The position numbers were made by a program, and so were the translations under genes. Positions 25,522-34,712 of a stretch of DNA of 64,000 nt are shown one piece after another (the stretch's first letter is position 1; each line of letters begins with the position of its first letter). Source of the DNA: Candidatus Accumulibacter cognatus (GTDB lineage: Bacteria > Pseudomonadota > Gammaproteobacteria > Burkholderiales > Rhodocyclaceae); contig CP058708.1 in the NCBI GenBank assembly GCA_013414765.1, forward strand, positions 1,669,553 to 1,733,552. Direction: 5' to 3'. Below the pieces are notes generated by a model. That model was not told the DNA's origin. It saw nothing but the letters and a program-made list of their open reading frames with translations, and did not search any database.

Positions 25522-25593
25522 CGGCCATGACTTTTCCAGACACCACTCAATCATGAAAGTCATGACTGTTTCTCTCCCCTACAAGAGGGGAGG

Positions 25594-25628
25594 GGCGGTT
25601 CTTGAATCGCTGACTCGACTTCCACAGT
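25594..25628 (+). repeat. REP-like intergenic repeat, copy 2
   Basis: 35-bp unit with 6 differences from the copy at 63634, core ATCGCTGACTCGACTTCC. Preceded by a hairpin CTCCCCT-acaa-GAGGGGAG at 25572-25592 that could also terminate dsbD. Confidence 0.55.
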
Positions 25629-25775
25629 AAAGGCCTGACCGCATCCAACCAAACGCCGTCATGGGCATATTTGATGCGGATTCAGAACATGCAGCCCGAC
25701 AGCGGAACAAAAAGCCACGCAGTTACGCGTGGTTGCGGGGTGTTTTGTGGAAGGCTTCGGATTACGCCGAAAGCC

Positions 25776-25787
25776 TCCAATACAGAA
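25776..25787 (+). other. left att copy of the island
   Basis: TCCAATACAGAA, identical to 53298-53309. The preceding 25655-25775 also resembles the DNA left of the right copy (both contain ATGGGCA, then ATGCGGATTC, then ACATGCA and CAAAAAG), which suggests a remnant of an older, related insertion. Confidence 0.65.
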
Positions 25788-26180
25788 GCTAGCGAGCAGA
25801 CGCAAGGCCCCGCTGTTGCTTGGTATTTTTGGTTCGCGTCCAGAACATGGGCACAATTCTGGGCACACTTTTTGAAGTCGTGCCCCTATTCAGCCCGATT
25901 ACGATTACCCCCGCACAGCCCGTCATCCGGCTGGCTATTGGCGGTCAGTGCCGGGCAAGCCGCCAACTGGGCTGCGCAGTGCCATCCTGAACCACGCCGA
26001 TGGGGAAGCCTTCGGCGCTATCGCCCCCGGCTACCGCCGTCCCTTCTAACCCGCCCCGCTTCGCCACTGCGCAGGCCAGCCGACAACCCGGCTGGTCAGC
26101 TTGCGGCTTGCAGGGGCTATCGTCGGGGGTGCTTGAACCGCCGCGGCTCTTGCACCCGGCGTTCGTAGTCAGTTGAACGA
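25788..26180. other. gene-free island end with arm-type repeats
   Basis: Holds ATGGGCACAA (25847), TGGGCACAC (25860) and an inverted copy near 25879, which match repeats beside the integrase at the other end. The remainder (25900-26180) is GC-rich with only short frames; I see no gene. It ends at the GAACGA target duplicate of the insertion sequence. Confidence 0.5.
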
Positions 26181-26323
26181 TGTCCGCGCCGACGTGAAAC
26201 TGGTTCAAATTCGCCGACTTGAAAGTGGAGCGCTGACGGGGACATGAAGGGGGTGGCTGGCGCAAGGCGAAAGCCGCCGGCGACGGGGAGTCGGCGGCGG
26301 CGGAAGATGAGGTGGAGAGGAGA

Positions 26324-27070
26324 TCAGGCGTCGGTCTGATCGCGCATGCGGTAGCTGCGTCCGTCGATGACGACCGATTCGGCGTGGTGGAGCAAGCGGT
26401 CGAGCAAGGCCGAGGTCAAGGTGCTGTCGTTGTTGAAGATCTCGGGCCACTGCTTGAAGGCACGATTCGTCGTAATGACCGTCGAGCCTCGTTCGTAGCG
26501 CTGGCTGATCACTTGGAACAAGCCGTCGGCGCCGAACTTGTCGATCGGCAAATACCCCAACTCGTCGACCACCAGGAGCGAAGGTTTCATCAAGCGCGCC
26601 ATTTCACGCTTGATCCCGCCGGTGGCCTGCGCCGCCGCCAGGGCATTGACGATATCGACGGCGCTGGTGAAGAGCGCCATCCGGCCTTGCAGGCAAGCCG
26701 CATACGCCAGGGCGACCGCAAGGTGGGTCTTGCCGACGCCGACGCCGCCCAGAAGAATCACGTTGCCGTGCTGAGGCAAGAACTCCAGTCGGAACAAATG
26801 CTGCACCTGTGCCCGGTTGATCTTCTTCGGCCAACTCCAATCGAAGCCATCGAGCGTCTTGATCCCCGGCAGGCGCGCCGCCTTTACCCGGCGAGCGACC
26901 AGCGCCTCATCGCGGCGCGCCACCTCGCCGACGACCAATTGCTCCAGGAAGCGGCCATGCGGCCACGACTCGCGGGCCGCCTCGGCCATCAGGGTTTGGT
27001 GATGTTGCGCGAAATACGGCAACTGCAGACGCCCCAGATGTTTCGCCAGCAAGGCATCAGTCATGGCCAT
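26324..27070 (-). CDS. istB: IS21-family helper ATPase IstB
   Basis: 248-aa AAA+ ATPase related to DnaC that selects target DNA for the IstA transposase. Walker A LLGGVGVGKTHLAVALA, Walker B LLVVDELGYLPIDK, sensor STVITTNRAFKQW. ATG 27070 has GGAGG at 6 nt and lies 14 nt inside istA, the usual IS21 overlap. Complete length. Confidence 0.93.
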   Translation of the reverse strand: MAMTDALLAKHLGRLQLPYFAQHHQTLMAEAARESWPHGRFLEQLVVGEVARRDEALVARRVKAARLPGIKTLDGFDWSWPKKINRAQVQHLFRLEFLPQHGNVILLGGVGVGKTHLAVALAYAACLQGRMALFTSAVDIVNALAAAQATGGIKREMARLMKPSLLVVDELGYLPIDKFGADGLFQVISQRYERGSTVITTNRAFKQWPEIFNNDSTLTSALLDRLLHHAESVVIDGRSYRMRDQTDA

Positions 27071-28547
27071 CGGAACCTCCGTCGTCGTGACCGCGAGCGA
27101 AATCCGAATAGGCCGACAAGTCGGCCGGCGGCAACTCCAACTCGAGCACATCCTGACGGCGCATCAGCACAAGCGGACTGGCCTCCGGCAACTGTCGGGA
27201 GCGCGCCTCGATCAGATGCGCCACGTACTCGCTGCTGAACGCCTCGAACGCGAGGGCATCGGTCAGCGCCCGCACCACCGCGTCGTCGCCGTAGATCTCG
27301 GCCAGCGCCACGATCTTGCGCACATGCACGAGCGCATGGCCGCGTCGCTCCAGCAGGCCCGCGTGATAGCGCACCGCCAGCGGCGTCAGGGCAAAGAAAT
27401 GCCGCAGCACCTGCGCATCGCGGGCATGGCGGCGCTGCGCCACCAGGACTTTCGGATGATCGGGATCCTCGATGTCGCGGTGTCGCTCGAAGGAGCGGGC
27501 ATGGCGCGCGATCAAGTCCTCGCCGTGGTAAATGCACACGCGATCCGGATAGGCCTTGACGGTGACCTGGGCGCCGGCAAAGCGCGCCGGCACCGAATAG
27601 CGGTTGGCCTCGAAGTTCACCCGGAACTGGCGGGTGGCGTGCAGCGTCAGCACCCGGCCGACACCGAACGGACGGGGATTGACCGCGTGCAGATGCGCTC
27701 GCTCATCGGCCCACAGATCGGTCGGCCGGCGATGCGTTTCCCGATGCACCCGGACATTGGCGACCGATTCCAGCCAGACCTGCGCCGCCTGACCCAGTGC
27801 GGCAAAGTCCGGCAACTCCAGACCGGACAGGAAGTTGCCCTTGACATAGCCGACACCGCGTTCGACGCGCCCCTTCTCGTTGCCCTTCGCCACCGCGCAA
27901 GCCACCGGCTCGAAGCCGTAGTGGCGGGCGAAATCGAGATAGCGCGGATTGAACTGCGCCGCTTCGCCGCGCCTGTGCTGGAGCACCGCGCAGCGCAGAT
28001 TGTCGACCATCACCTTCCTTGGCACGCCGAGCGCATGGAAGCCATTGACATGCGCCGCGAGGAATTGCTCCATCGTCTGCGACAGCGTGAATTCGACGTA
28101 CATCTTCCGGCTGTACGCCAGCACCATGACGAAGAAGGACAGGCGCCGCCGGGTATCGCCGACGGCGATCGTCCCGAATTCGCCCCAGTCGACCTGGGCG
28201 GCCTCGCCCGGAGCAAAGGCGAGCGTCAGAAAGGCTTCCCGCGGACGCGGGCGGATGGCCCGCACATAATCCTTGACGATGCTGATGCCGCCGCCGTAAC
28301 CGTTGTCGCACAGCCGCTGAAAGACTTGCTGCGCCGACAGCGGATGGGCGTCGAGCCAGCCGACGATGCGGCCCTTGAAGGGATCGAGCCTGCTCGATCG
28401 GCGGACCGCTTGCCGCGGCGCGTAGGGGCGTCCGATCCAGTGGCGTACGGTCTTGACGTCGAGGCCCAGCGAAACCGCGAGTTGGGCGGCAGTCAGGTGT
28501 TTCGCAACGCCATCGCCAATGGCGGCCCAGGTCGCGTAGTCGATCAT
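27057..28547 (-). CDS. istA: IS21-family transposase IstA
   Basis: 496-aa DDE transposase. N-terminal helix-turn-helix (LTAAQLAVSLGLDVKTVRHW), integrase core with VDWGEFGTI (first Asp), KVMVDNLRCAVL (second Asp) and GNEKGRVERGVGYVKGNFL (Glu), followed by the Mu-type beta-barrel LHATRQFRVNFEANRYSVPA. Intact, so the element may be mobile. Confidence 0.93.
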   Translation of the reverse strand: MIDYATWAAIGDGVAKHLTAAQLAVSLGLDVKTVRHWIGRPYAPRQAVRRSSRLDPFKGRIVGWLDAHPLSAQQVFQRLCDNGYGGGISIVKDYVRAIRPRPREAFLTLAFAPGEAAQVDWGEFGTIAVGDTRRRLSFFVMVLAYSRKMYVEFTLSQTMEQFLAAHVNGFHALGVPRKVMVDNLRCAVLQHRRGEAAQFNPRYLDFARHYGFEPVACAVAKGNEKGRVERGVGYVKGNFLSGLELPDFAALGQAAQVWLESVANVRVHRETHRRPTDLWADERAHLHAVNPRPFGVGRVLTLHATRQFRVNFEANRYSVPARFAGAQVTVKAYPDRVCIYHGEDLIARHARSFERHRDIEDPDHPKVLVAQRRHARDAQVLRHFFALTPLAVRYHAGLLERRGHALVHVRKIVALAEIYGDDAVVRALTDALAFEAFSSEYVAHLIEARSRQLPEASPLVLMRRQDVLELELPPADLSAYSDFARGHDDGGSDGHD

Positions 28548-28909
28548 GGACGCCCTCCAAGAATGGCGTGCAGACGCTCGATGCGGGCGGCAACGGGCAC
28601 CGACTCGGGCAGGCTGAGCACTTGGGTGAGCGGCGGGTCGTAGGCGATCAGGTCGAGGGCGATGAGCTCCCGGCGGGCCTGGGCCAGCCGTCGCAGGTCC
28701 AGCTTCAGGCGCCGGGACAGGCTCGCGTCGCTGTAATAGCTCAAGCCATGGGCATCGGCGGCGGTGACGAGAAACAGATACAGCGCCCAGGCACAGACGT
28801 CAGCCTTCTCGATAGTGTGCTCCCGCACCAGGCGGTGATCGAGCCAGCTGAAATGCTCGGGCACTTGGCGCAGGCGTTCCGGGTTCAAGACCCGCTTGGT
28901 CGTACTCAT
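28544..28909 (-). CDS. IS21 accessory protein, winged-helix-like
   Basis: 121-aa protein whose stop overlaps the istA start by four bases. Segments FSWLDHRLVREHTIEKADVC and AHGLSYYSDASLSRRL look like a replication-initiator-type winged helix. I know similar genes just upstream of istA in some IS21 relatives, where the role is unproven. ATG 28909 has GGAGG at 6 nt. Confidence 0.65.
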   Translation of the reverse strand: MSTTKRVLNPERLRQVPEHFSWLDHRLVREHTIEKADVCAWALYLFLVTAADAHGLSYYSDASLSRRLKLDLRRLAQARRELIALDLIAYDPPLTQVLSLPESVPVAARIERLHAILGGRP

Positions 28910-29417
28910 GGTTTCCTCCTCGGATGTCGAGCCCGAGTTGTAGCAAGCGCGACAGGGCCGAGGCGATGTCCTCTTGTAACGCGCTGCCCCAGATGTGGGC
29001 AATTAGCCCCACGAGAACAATGGGTTGCGAATTCAAGAGATCTTGTAACGGTGCCGCCGGAGCGTTACAAGATGTCTGCGCCGGCAGTGCGGGCGGCGTC
29101 GGTTCTGACGCTGGCGGTGGGGTGATTGCGGCAGCGGCCGCCGTGATCCAGTCGTCTTGTACCGGCTCCGGCGGCAACCGCGTTCGTCGGCTGTACCCGG
29201 GATGGGCTGCCCGCCACGCCTTGACCCGGGCCACCGATTCCGATCCCCGGTGGTAGTCCCGGTTCTCCGGCTTGGCCAGCCAGTTCGCTTGGCTGGCCCG
29301 CTTGCTGGCTGCCTTGCACGCCACCGCCGTGCAGTAACGCTGGTGTCGCGCGTTGCGCGCGTCAGCCGTGAATGGCTCGCCGCAGTTCAGGCACGTCCGC
29401 TTCTCCGTCTTCCCCAT
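28800..29417 (-). CDS. IS21 accessory protein with N-terminal zinc ribbon
   Basis: 205-aa protein: CLNCGEPF...RHQRYCTAVAC forms a four-cysteine zinc site in the first 35 residues, then WLAKPENRDYHRGSESVARV, a Pro/Ala linker and a helical end LQEDIASALSRLLQLG. The same domain order recurs in ORFs linked to mobile elements in beta- and gammaproteobacteria. Its last 110 nt overlap the next gene; the last 40 or so residues may be a frame run-on. DNA binding is inferred. Confidence 0.6.
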   Translation of the reverse strand: MGKTEKRTCLNCGEPFTADARNARHQRYCTAVACKAASKRASQANWLAKPENRDYHRGSESVARVKAWRAAHPGYSRRTRLPPEPVQDDWITAAAAAITPPPASEPTPPALPAQTSCNAPAAPLQDLLNSQPIVLVGLIAHIWGSALQEDIASALSRLLQLGLDIRGGNHEYDQAGLEPGTPAPSARAFQLARSPPGAGAHYREG

Positions 29418-29620
29418 CTCGTGTCTCTCGCCAAGTCGCAACCCCGGCTAATACACGATCCCGGAAGAACACCGAAGAACACCCAAATAGCGAAGAAGAC
29501 CCCAGATGCGAAACCGAACAACCCGGAAGAAAATCCAGTTTCATGTCGTCAGGTTTGAACCGGTTTCAGATTGGCCGCGACAGAACGATCCGCGGCTACG
29601 AGGTAAATCGCCCGCGGCTG

Positions 29621-30185
29621 TCAACAGCGGCCAAGAAACCGCGGAAGTTTGGCGCCGCCAAGAGTGAGCAGGCCGTCGAGCGCGTTGCGAATCAGTGCAC
29701 GAGCCGTGTCGCGGTTTGGGCGATGCAGCTGGAAATTGGCGTTGACCACCGGGTGCGCAGCAAGGTGGCGCTGACGTTGCAGGTGCAGTAGGTTCTCCCG
29801 TTCGGCGAGGTCCAGCAACTGCGTCTGCTCTGCCACCGATTCCACCATCTTCGATTCCCATTCCGGAGATCGCTCGTTGGCCTGCTGCAGCTTGCCGATC
29901 TCGGCCAGGATGGTCTTGGCCTTGTCATCACCGTAGAGATCGACGAGATGCTGGAGCTTGAACAGCAGATCACAGACGACGACCGACCACAGCATCACGA
30001 CAGCCGACCGGTAGTTGCCCGCCGCAAAGCAGCTCAATACCTCTGAGCAATTCAACCCCGCGCACGGGCCAGGTGTTCGCCGAGAAAACAATGAGCTGCA
30101 GAACGTTTCCTTGAGACAAGTATTCGTTGCTGCGGGCGTCGAAGATCTGCGTTGTGCGTCGCTCGATGGAGTATTCGTCCAGCAT
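29621..30185 (-). pseudogene. last gene of the PglZ operon, frame-broken
   Basis: Starts MLDEYSIERRTTQIFDARSN at 30185 (TGATG overlap with the helicase stop) and then leaves frame; the continuation, EVLSCFAAGNYRSAVVMLW to KLPRFLGRC, is open in another frame to 29621. About 76 nt between the two halves (roughly 30036-30113) look extra, which shifts the frame. I recall intact relatives that run directly from the NEY to the EVL segment, as helical accessory proteins of DUF1156-type loci. Function unknown; probably inactive here. The IS21 element inserted about 30 bp beyond its end. Confidence 0.6.
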
Positions 30186-32965
30186 CACTCCTGCCGACCG
30201 ATGATTTCGACGTACCCAATCAACTCCGCTGAATAGCTGCCATCGCCATTCGCCGCTCCCTTGTGTTTCAGTTCCCGCTGCAGGGTCGGCTCAACGGCGT
30301 GGGTGAATAGGTCGCTTCGCTGCTCGGCCCGGAACACTGGTGTGGCGGGCGGTGCTTGCAGGAACTTCTCGCACAGGCGTTCGACCGCCGGAACGCGCGT
30401 GCCATCCTGCTTGACGGCGATGGGCTGCACGACCACGCGGCGTTCGCCCTTGCCAGCCGATGCTTCAACCATCCACAGCGACAGCAGCACCGGCTCGTCC
30501 ACGTCGCCCGACACGGCAATGCCGACTTCCTCTGGTGGCACGCTGCGCCAGCGGCCCAACTCGTCCTGCACCAAGGGGTGATCCAAGCCCATCAGTTGCA
30601 GATCGTCCTGATTGGTTGCGGCTTCGCGGCTCAGGGAGAAGCGGGCGCGGCGCGTGCCTTCGACGGTGACGAGGTCGTAGGTCACATCGTCCACCTTGAC
30701 CAGCTGCTGTTGGCGATCCACGACTGCCGCCGATAGAAAGCGCACCAGCCGTTCCAGGCTGGACGAAACGTCCGAGAAGGGCTTGTAGTCGTCGAGGCTG
30801 AAGCCGTCAAGGTCTTGGAACAGGTCGAACACCACCTGGCGCGCCTCGCGGGAGTTCGATAGTGCCGCCTCCAGTTCAACCTGCGTGCGTTTCAGCTCCG
30901 GGTCGGACAGCGCCTCCTGATACAGCCGGTCGTAGTTCAAACGCTCTGACAACTGGCCAAGAACCTGGGCGCGCAGGTCTTCCGCCACGTTGCCTTGGTC
31001 ATCCACCTTGCCAACCGTGCGCGCGATCTCGGTGAGCTTCTCGTCAAGCAGCAGGAAAATGCGGCCTTCGATGGTGTCCGACAGCACGAGATTGTAGACC
31101 TGCGCGGTGTGACTCTGGCCATAGCGATGGATGCGCCCGATACGCTGCTCCATGTCCATCGGATTCCACGTCAGGTCGAAGTTGAACAAGACGCGCGCAA
31201 ACTGCAGGTTGATGCCTTCCCGCCCGGCCGCCGTGCAGACCAGCACGCGCGGGCCGTCCTTCAAGCGAAAGCGCCGCTCCGCCGCCACCTTGGCTCCGTG
31301 GTCGCCGCCGCGCAGCACCACTACGCCCTGGCCGGGGAAGGTCTGTTCGATCTCACGGGCGATCATGTCCACCGTGCCGAGGTAGGTGGCAAAGACCACG
31401 ATCTTCTCGTTGGGGTTCTGTCGCCACAGCGTGCCCAAGCCATCGAGCAGCTTCTGCATCTTGGTTTCGCGCTCCGCCGGGAACACTCGCAGCAGGTCGC
31501 CGATGCGCAGACGCTCCTCGGGCAGATGCAGGTTCACCACCGCCGACGCGGCTTCTTCCGCGTGCGTGGCCGAATACTCGCTGCCGTAGGGGTCAGAGGC
31601 CATCTCCAGCGCCTCTTCGTCCAGCTTCTTGACCAGCCGGTACTTCAGGTCGGCCAGCACACGGTCTACCTCGCTGCGCCCGATGCTGTCGCGTGGGAGT
31701 CCGAACTCCTCGTGGATCAGCTCGCGTGCCTTTTCGGTCAGGCGCTCGCGACCTTCGATGTCCAGTTCTTTGTCGCGCAAGAACGCCTCGTGCAGCGTCA
31801 ACATCAACAGGCGGCGCTTTAACGTGCGGCGCACGGCGGCAAAGCTCGATGCCGCGATCTTCTGGAAAATCGCCATCACGAAGCCCAGCGCACGCCCCTG
31901 GTTGCCGTGGCGGCGCGCGAGATCGAAGCCGTCCTCCAGGTACTCGCGCAGCTTCGCGTAGAACAGGCGTTCGGAATGGCTCATCACGAAGGATTCGGTG
32001 TGAACCCAGCGCCGCGCGAACAACGGCGAGCCATCGGGCTGGCAGGCGTCCGCCTTGGTGCGACGGAACATCACCGTATTGAGCCGGTGCCGCTCCTCAA
32101 CCATCTCCTCAGGGTTGCGGAACAGTGTCGGGTTCAGCAGTTGCGCCAGCATCCAGAACTGGAAGTGATTGCCCTGATGCGGCGTGGCCGACAGCAGTAC
32201 GAGGTCGCGCGAGTGATCCTTCAGCGCCTCGGCCAGCTTGTAGTTCTCGGTCTTGCGCACCTTGCCGCCGGTGCGGTACGCGGTCAGATGGTGTGCCTCG
32301 TCGAACACCACCAGGTCCCAGCGCGGCGCGTCGAGCAGGCGCTTGATGCGTGCCGGGCGCTTCAGGGTGTCGATGCTGGCGATCAGCCGGTCGTGCTTTG
32401 CGAAGGCATTGGTCTTGCGATCGGTGATGTCGCCTTCGGAGCCGAAGACCTCGAAGTCGAGGTTGAACACCTCGTTCAGCTCGCGGTGCCAGTTGTTCAC
32501 GAGGCCCGCAGGCACCACCATCAAGGCGCGAATCAATTCGCCCCGACTGGCCAGTTCGCGCAGGATCAGCGCGGTTTCGATGGTCTTGCCCAAGCCCACC
32601 TCGTCGGCGATCAGGTAGCGCCGGGGTGAGGCGGTGGCGATGCGGTGTGTCAGCACCACCTGATGCGGCAGCAGGTCGATCTTGGCCGAGGTCAGCGCCG
32701 ATGCGCTTTCCATCACCGGCAGCGCGTACGCCTGGTAGGACAGCCATGCCTTGCGCGACCGCTCTGCGCCTGCATCCACGGCGCGCAGGATGCGCTCAGT
32801 GCGCGTGAGTTCGCGCCGCAGTGACGCCACCGGCACCCGCCGTTCGCCGACGCCGAAGAACGCACGCAGATAGCCGTCACGCGCCGGGTCGAGGACTACA
32901 CCCTGGCCGTACTCGTGATGGGTAATGCGCTCGCCGGGTCGGAACAGGGCTTCCACGTCGGTCAC
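30185..32965 (-). CDS. SNF2-family DEAD/DEAH helicase of the PglZ operon
   Basis: 926-aa ATP-dependent DNA translocase. Motif I ADEVGLGKTIETALIL, motif II VVFDEAHH, motif III LLSATPHQG, motif V VLVCTAAGREGINLQFA and VI MEQRIGRIHRYGQSHTAQVY. N-terminal small beta region (ITHHEYGQGVVLD) and a 250-aa C-terminal extension with no named domain. It is closest in layout to the RapA/DrmD-like helicases of DISARM and BREX. GTG start overlaps the DUF4276 stop (GTGA). Expected to act on DNA with the methyltransferase. Confidence 0.88.
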   Translation of the reverse strand: MTDVEALFRPGERITHHEYGQGVVLDPARDGYLRAFFGVGERRVPVASLRRELTRTERILRAVDAGAERSRKAWLSYQAYALPVMESASALTSAKIDLLPHQVVLTHRIATASPRRYLIADEVGLGKTIETALILRELASRGELIRALMVVPAGLVNNWHRELNEVFNLDFEVFGSEGDITDRKTNAFAKHDRLIASIDTLKRPARIKRLLDAPRWDLVVFDEAHHLTAYRTGGKVRKTENYKLAEALKDHSRDLVLLSATPHQGNHFQFWMLAQLLNPTLFRNPEEMVEERHRLNTVMFRRTKADACQPDGSPLFARRWVHTESFVMSHSERLFYAKLREYLEDGFDLARRHGNQGRALGFVMAIFQKIAASSFAAVRRTLKRRLLMLTLHEAFLRDKELDIEGRERLTEKARELIHEEFGLPRDSIGRSEVDRVLADLKYRLVKKLDEEALEMASDPYGSEYSATHAEEAASAVVNLHLPEERLRIGDLLRVFPAERETKMQKLLDGLGTLWRQNPNEKIVVFATYLGTVDMIAREIEQTFPGQGVVVLRGGDHGAKVAAERRFRLKDGPRVLVCTAAGREGINLQFARVLFNFDLTWNPMDMEQRIGRIHRYGQSHTAQVYNLVLSDTIEGRIFLLLDEKLTEIARTVGKVDDQGNVAEDLRAQVLGQLSERLNYDRLYQEALSDPELKRTQVELEAALSNSREARQVVFDLFQDLDGFSLDDYKPFSDVSSSLERLVRFLSAAVVDRQQQLVKVDDVTYDLVTVEGTRRARFSLSREAATNQDDLQLMGLDHPLVQDELGRWRSVPPEEVGIAVSGDVDEPVLLSLWMVEASAGKGERRVVVQPIAVKQDGTRVPAVERLCEKFLQAPPATPVFRAEQRSDLFTHAVEPTLQRELKHKGAANGDGSYSAELIGYVEIIGRQE

Positions 32966-33636
32966 TCATTCCCTCCGCACAACGCTTCCAAGCGATTCAA
33001 CCAGCCATCGAAATGCGGACATGCTGCGCGAACCGCTGCGATGCCGATCTTCTCCAGCAGCGTCGGGCCATCCGAAGTTTCCTTGTAGCCGCCTACCAAG
33101 GTTTTCAGCCGCGCCTTCGGGTGTGTATCCACGCCGTGATTGATCAGTTCCGGAGCACCCGCTTGCTGCACGACGGTCTGCAACCGGTGGGCAAGATGAG
33201 CTTTGCCGAAATGCGCTTCGACAGCATCCGGCGCGCTGAATAGCCACGCCTCGAACTCGTGCAGCGCCAAGAAAGGAATGAACCGCCGATGGTTCAACTC
33301 CACCGCGAAGCGTTCTTGCAGCGCCACGACCTTCTCACGCGGATCGCCCGCGCCCAAGGCTTCCGGCAGCCCCGGAAAGTCCTCCGGCAGTCCATAGAAG
33401 TCCAGCAGCGTACTGACCCACGCATCGCCGTCGCGCGTCAGCGGCAGCAGGCTCCGGCGAATCTGGCTCCAGTTCGACACGCCGCCACGAAAGCCACCAC
33501 CGCTGGGCAGGCGCATCGTCCACAGCACGATGGGCGACTCCACGAACACGCCATGCTGCGCCAAGTGAGGGGTCAACGTTCGCTTGACGAAAACTTCCTC
33601 GCTCTGGCCCTCCACCAGCATCAGAAGCCGCGTCAT
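32962..33636 (-). CDS. DUF4276 protein, TOPRIM-like
   Basis: 224-aa protein beginning MTRLLMLVEGQSEEVFVKR, the EGxSE acidic loop typical of DUF4276/TOPRIM nuclease folds; HEFEAWLFS is the second acidic block. Start ATG 33636 overlaps the AAA ATPase stop (ATGA), with GGAGG at 6 nt. Together the two resemble a split OLD-type or PARIS-type pair (ATPase sensor plus TOPRIM nuclease), and it is likely the killing or cutting arm. Confidence 0.78.
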   Translation of the reverse strand: MTRLLMLVEGQSEEVFVKRTLTPHLAQHGVFVESPIVLWTMRLPSGGGFRGGVSNWSQIRRSLLPLTRDGDAWVSTLLDFYGLPEDFPGLPEALGAGDPREKVVALQERFAVELNHRRFIPFLALHEFEAWLFSAPDAVEAHFGKAHLAHRLQTVVQQAGAPELINHGVDTHPKARLKTLVGGYKETSDGPTLLEKIGIAAVRAACPHFDGWLNRLEALCGGNE

Positions 33637-34703
33637 GGGCGACCTCCAAGCACATTCTTCTCCCACAGCTCGCCCAGGCTGAAGTCATCCAGCCACCCCT
33701 TTAGCTTCTCCAGGTCGAGCCGGTTGAACGTGGTTTTCAGGCCATCATTTTCCGCGACGATTACGTCCTGCACTGCAAAGTTGTTGAGCAGCGTCACCGA
33801 CTGTGTTGCCAGCAGCACCTGCCCGCGCTTGGATGCAGCCTCCAGCATCTCGGCCAGAATCCGGATGGCGAAGGGATGTAGGCCCAACTCCGGCTCGTCG
33901 AGCAAGATCAACGCGGGCGGGCTCGGTTGCAGCAGCAGCGTGGCAAGGCAGATGAAACGCAAGGTGCCGTCGGACAGCGCATAGGCGTCGAAATACGCAT
34001 CCGAGCCTTTTTGTCGCCATTCCAGCTTGATCTTCTTCTCGTTGAGCTTGCTCGGTGCCAGCACGAAGCTCTCGAAGAATGGTGCAACCAACCGGATGTG
34101 CTCTTCAATGTGGCCGAAGTGCACCGGGTGCCTTTCCTGCAACCAGTAGAGGTAGGCAGGGAGATTGGCCGCGTCGGAACGGAAGAAGCGGTTGTCGTCC
34201 ACGTCTACCGTTTGCTTGGCGGGCGAAGTGTCCGAGGTGTCGTGAAAGTGATAGACCACGACGTTGCGCACCTTGGGGAATACGTACTTCGGAATCTTGT
34301 TGTGGTACGACTGTGCGGCCGCTTCCAGCTTGCTTTCCTTGTGGCCCATGGCGATGGGTTCGCCATAGTTCCAGAAGCCGCTGTATTGCACGCGTTCGTC
34401 CTCGAAGATCAGCGTGTCTTGTGCCGCTTTGAGCTTGAAGCCGTAGGAGTTCTGGGCGAAGGCGAAATTCAGTGACAGTGCGGGCGTGGTTTTTCGCCCG
34501 TGGAACAGGAAGCGATCCGGCTCGCTGGCAACGTAAAGCTGGAGGTGGTGCGTCAGCACCCGTTCCAGCAAACGAAACACGCCGATGAGGTTCGATTTGC
34601 CCGACCCGTTCGCGCCGATGATCACGTTGAGATCGCCCAGTTCCAGCACGGCGCTCTCGATGGACTTGAAGCCTTCGATTTTCACCTTCCGCAAGGTTTT
34701 CAC
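33633..34703 (-). CDS. AAA (ABC-type) ATPase, OLD/RloA-like
   Basis: 356-aa ATPase: Walker A LNVIIGANGSGKSNLIGV, a long insertion, then ABC-type signature region ALSDGTLRFICLATLL and Walker B ALILLDEPELGLHP, with the His switch in LLATQSVTLLNN. GTG start after AGGAGG. This class senses phage or DNA damage cues in several abortive systems. No TOPRIM domain is fused; the DUF4276 gene downstream supplies one. Confidence 0.85.
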   Translation of the reverse strand: MKTLRKVKIEGFKSIESAVLELGDLNVIIGANGSGKSNLIGVFRLLERVLTHHLQLYVASEPDRFLFHGRKTTPALSLNFAFAQNSYGFKLKAAQDTLIFEDERVQYSGFWNYGEPIAMGHKESKLEAAAQSYHNKIPKYVFPKVRNVVVYHFHDTSDTSPAKQTVDVDDNRFFRSDAANLPAYLYWLQERHPVHFGHIEEHIRLVAPFFESFVLAPSKLNEKKIKLEWRQKGSDAYFDAYALSDGTLRFICLATLLLQPSPPALILLDEPELGLHPFAIRILAEMLEAASKRGQVLLATQSVTLLNNFAVQDVIVAENDGLKTTFNRLDLEKLKGWLDDFSLGELWEKNVLGGRP

Positions 34704-34712
34704 CGTGGCCTC

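Larger units (their letters stand above)
26181..29582 (-). mobile_element. IS21-family insertion sequence with 6-bp target duplication
   Basis: 3402 bp. Both ends begin TGTC and share the inverted block TGAAACYGGTTCAAA about 15 bp in. GAACGA is duplicated at 26175-26180 and 29583-29588. Four minus-strand genes: istA, istB and two accessory genes. The intact ends and duplication show a direct, fairly recent insertion. Confidence 0.9.

Noticed and set aside
25945-26265. 106-aa minus-strand frame at the island's left end
   Set aside because: Crosses the IS21 boundary and target duplication and has no start signal; likely chance.
27063-28643. 526-aa plus-strand open frame
   Set aside because: Exact antisense of istA; its sequence has no domain sense, and istA shows complete transposase motifs.
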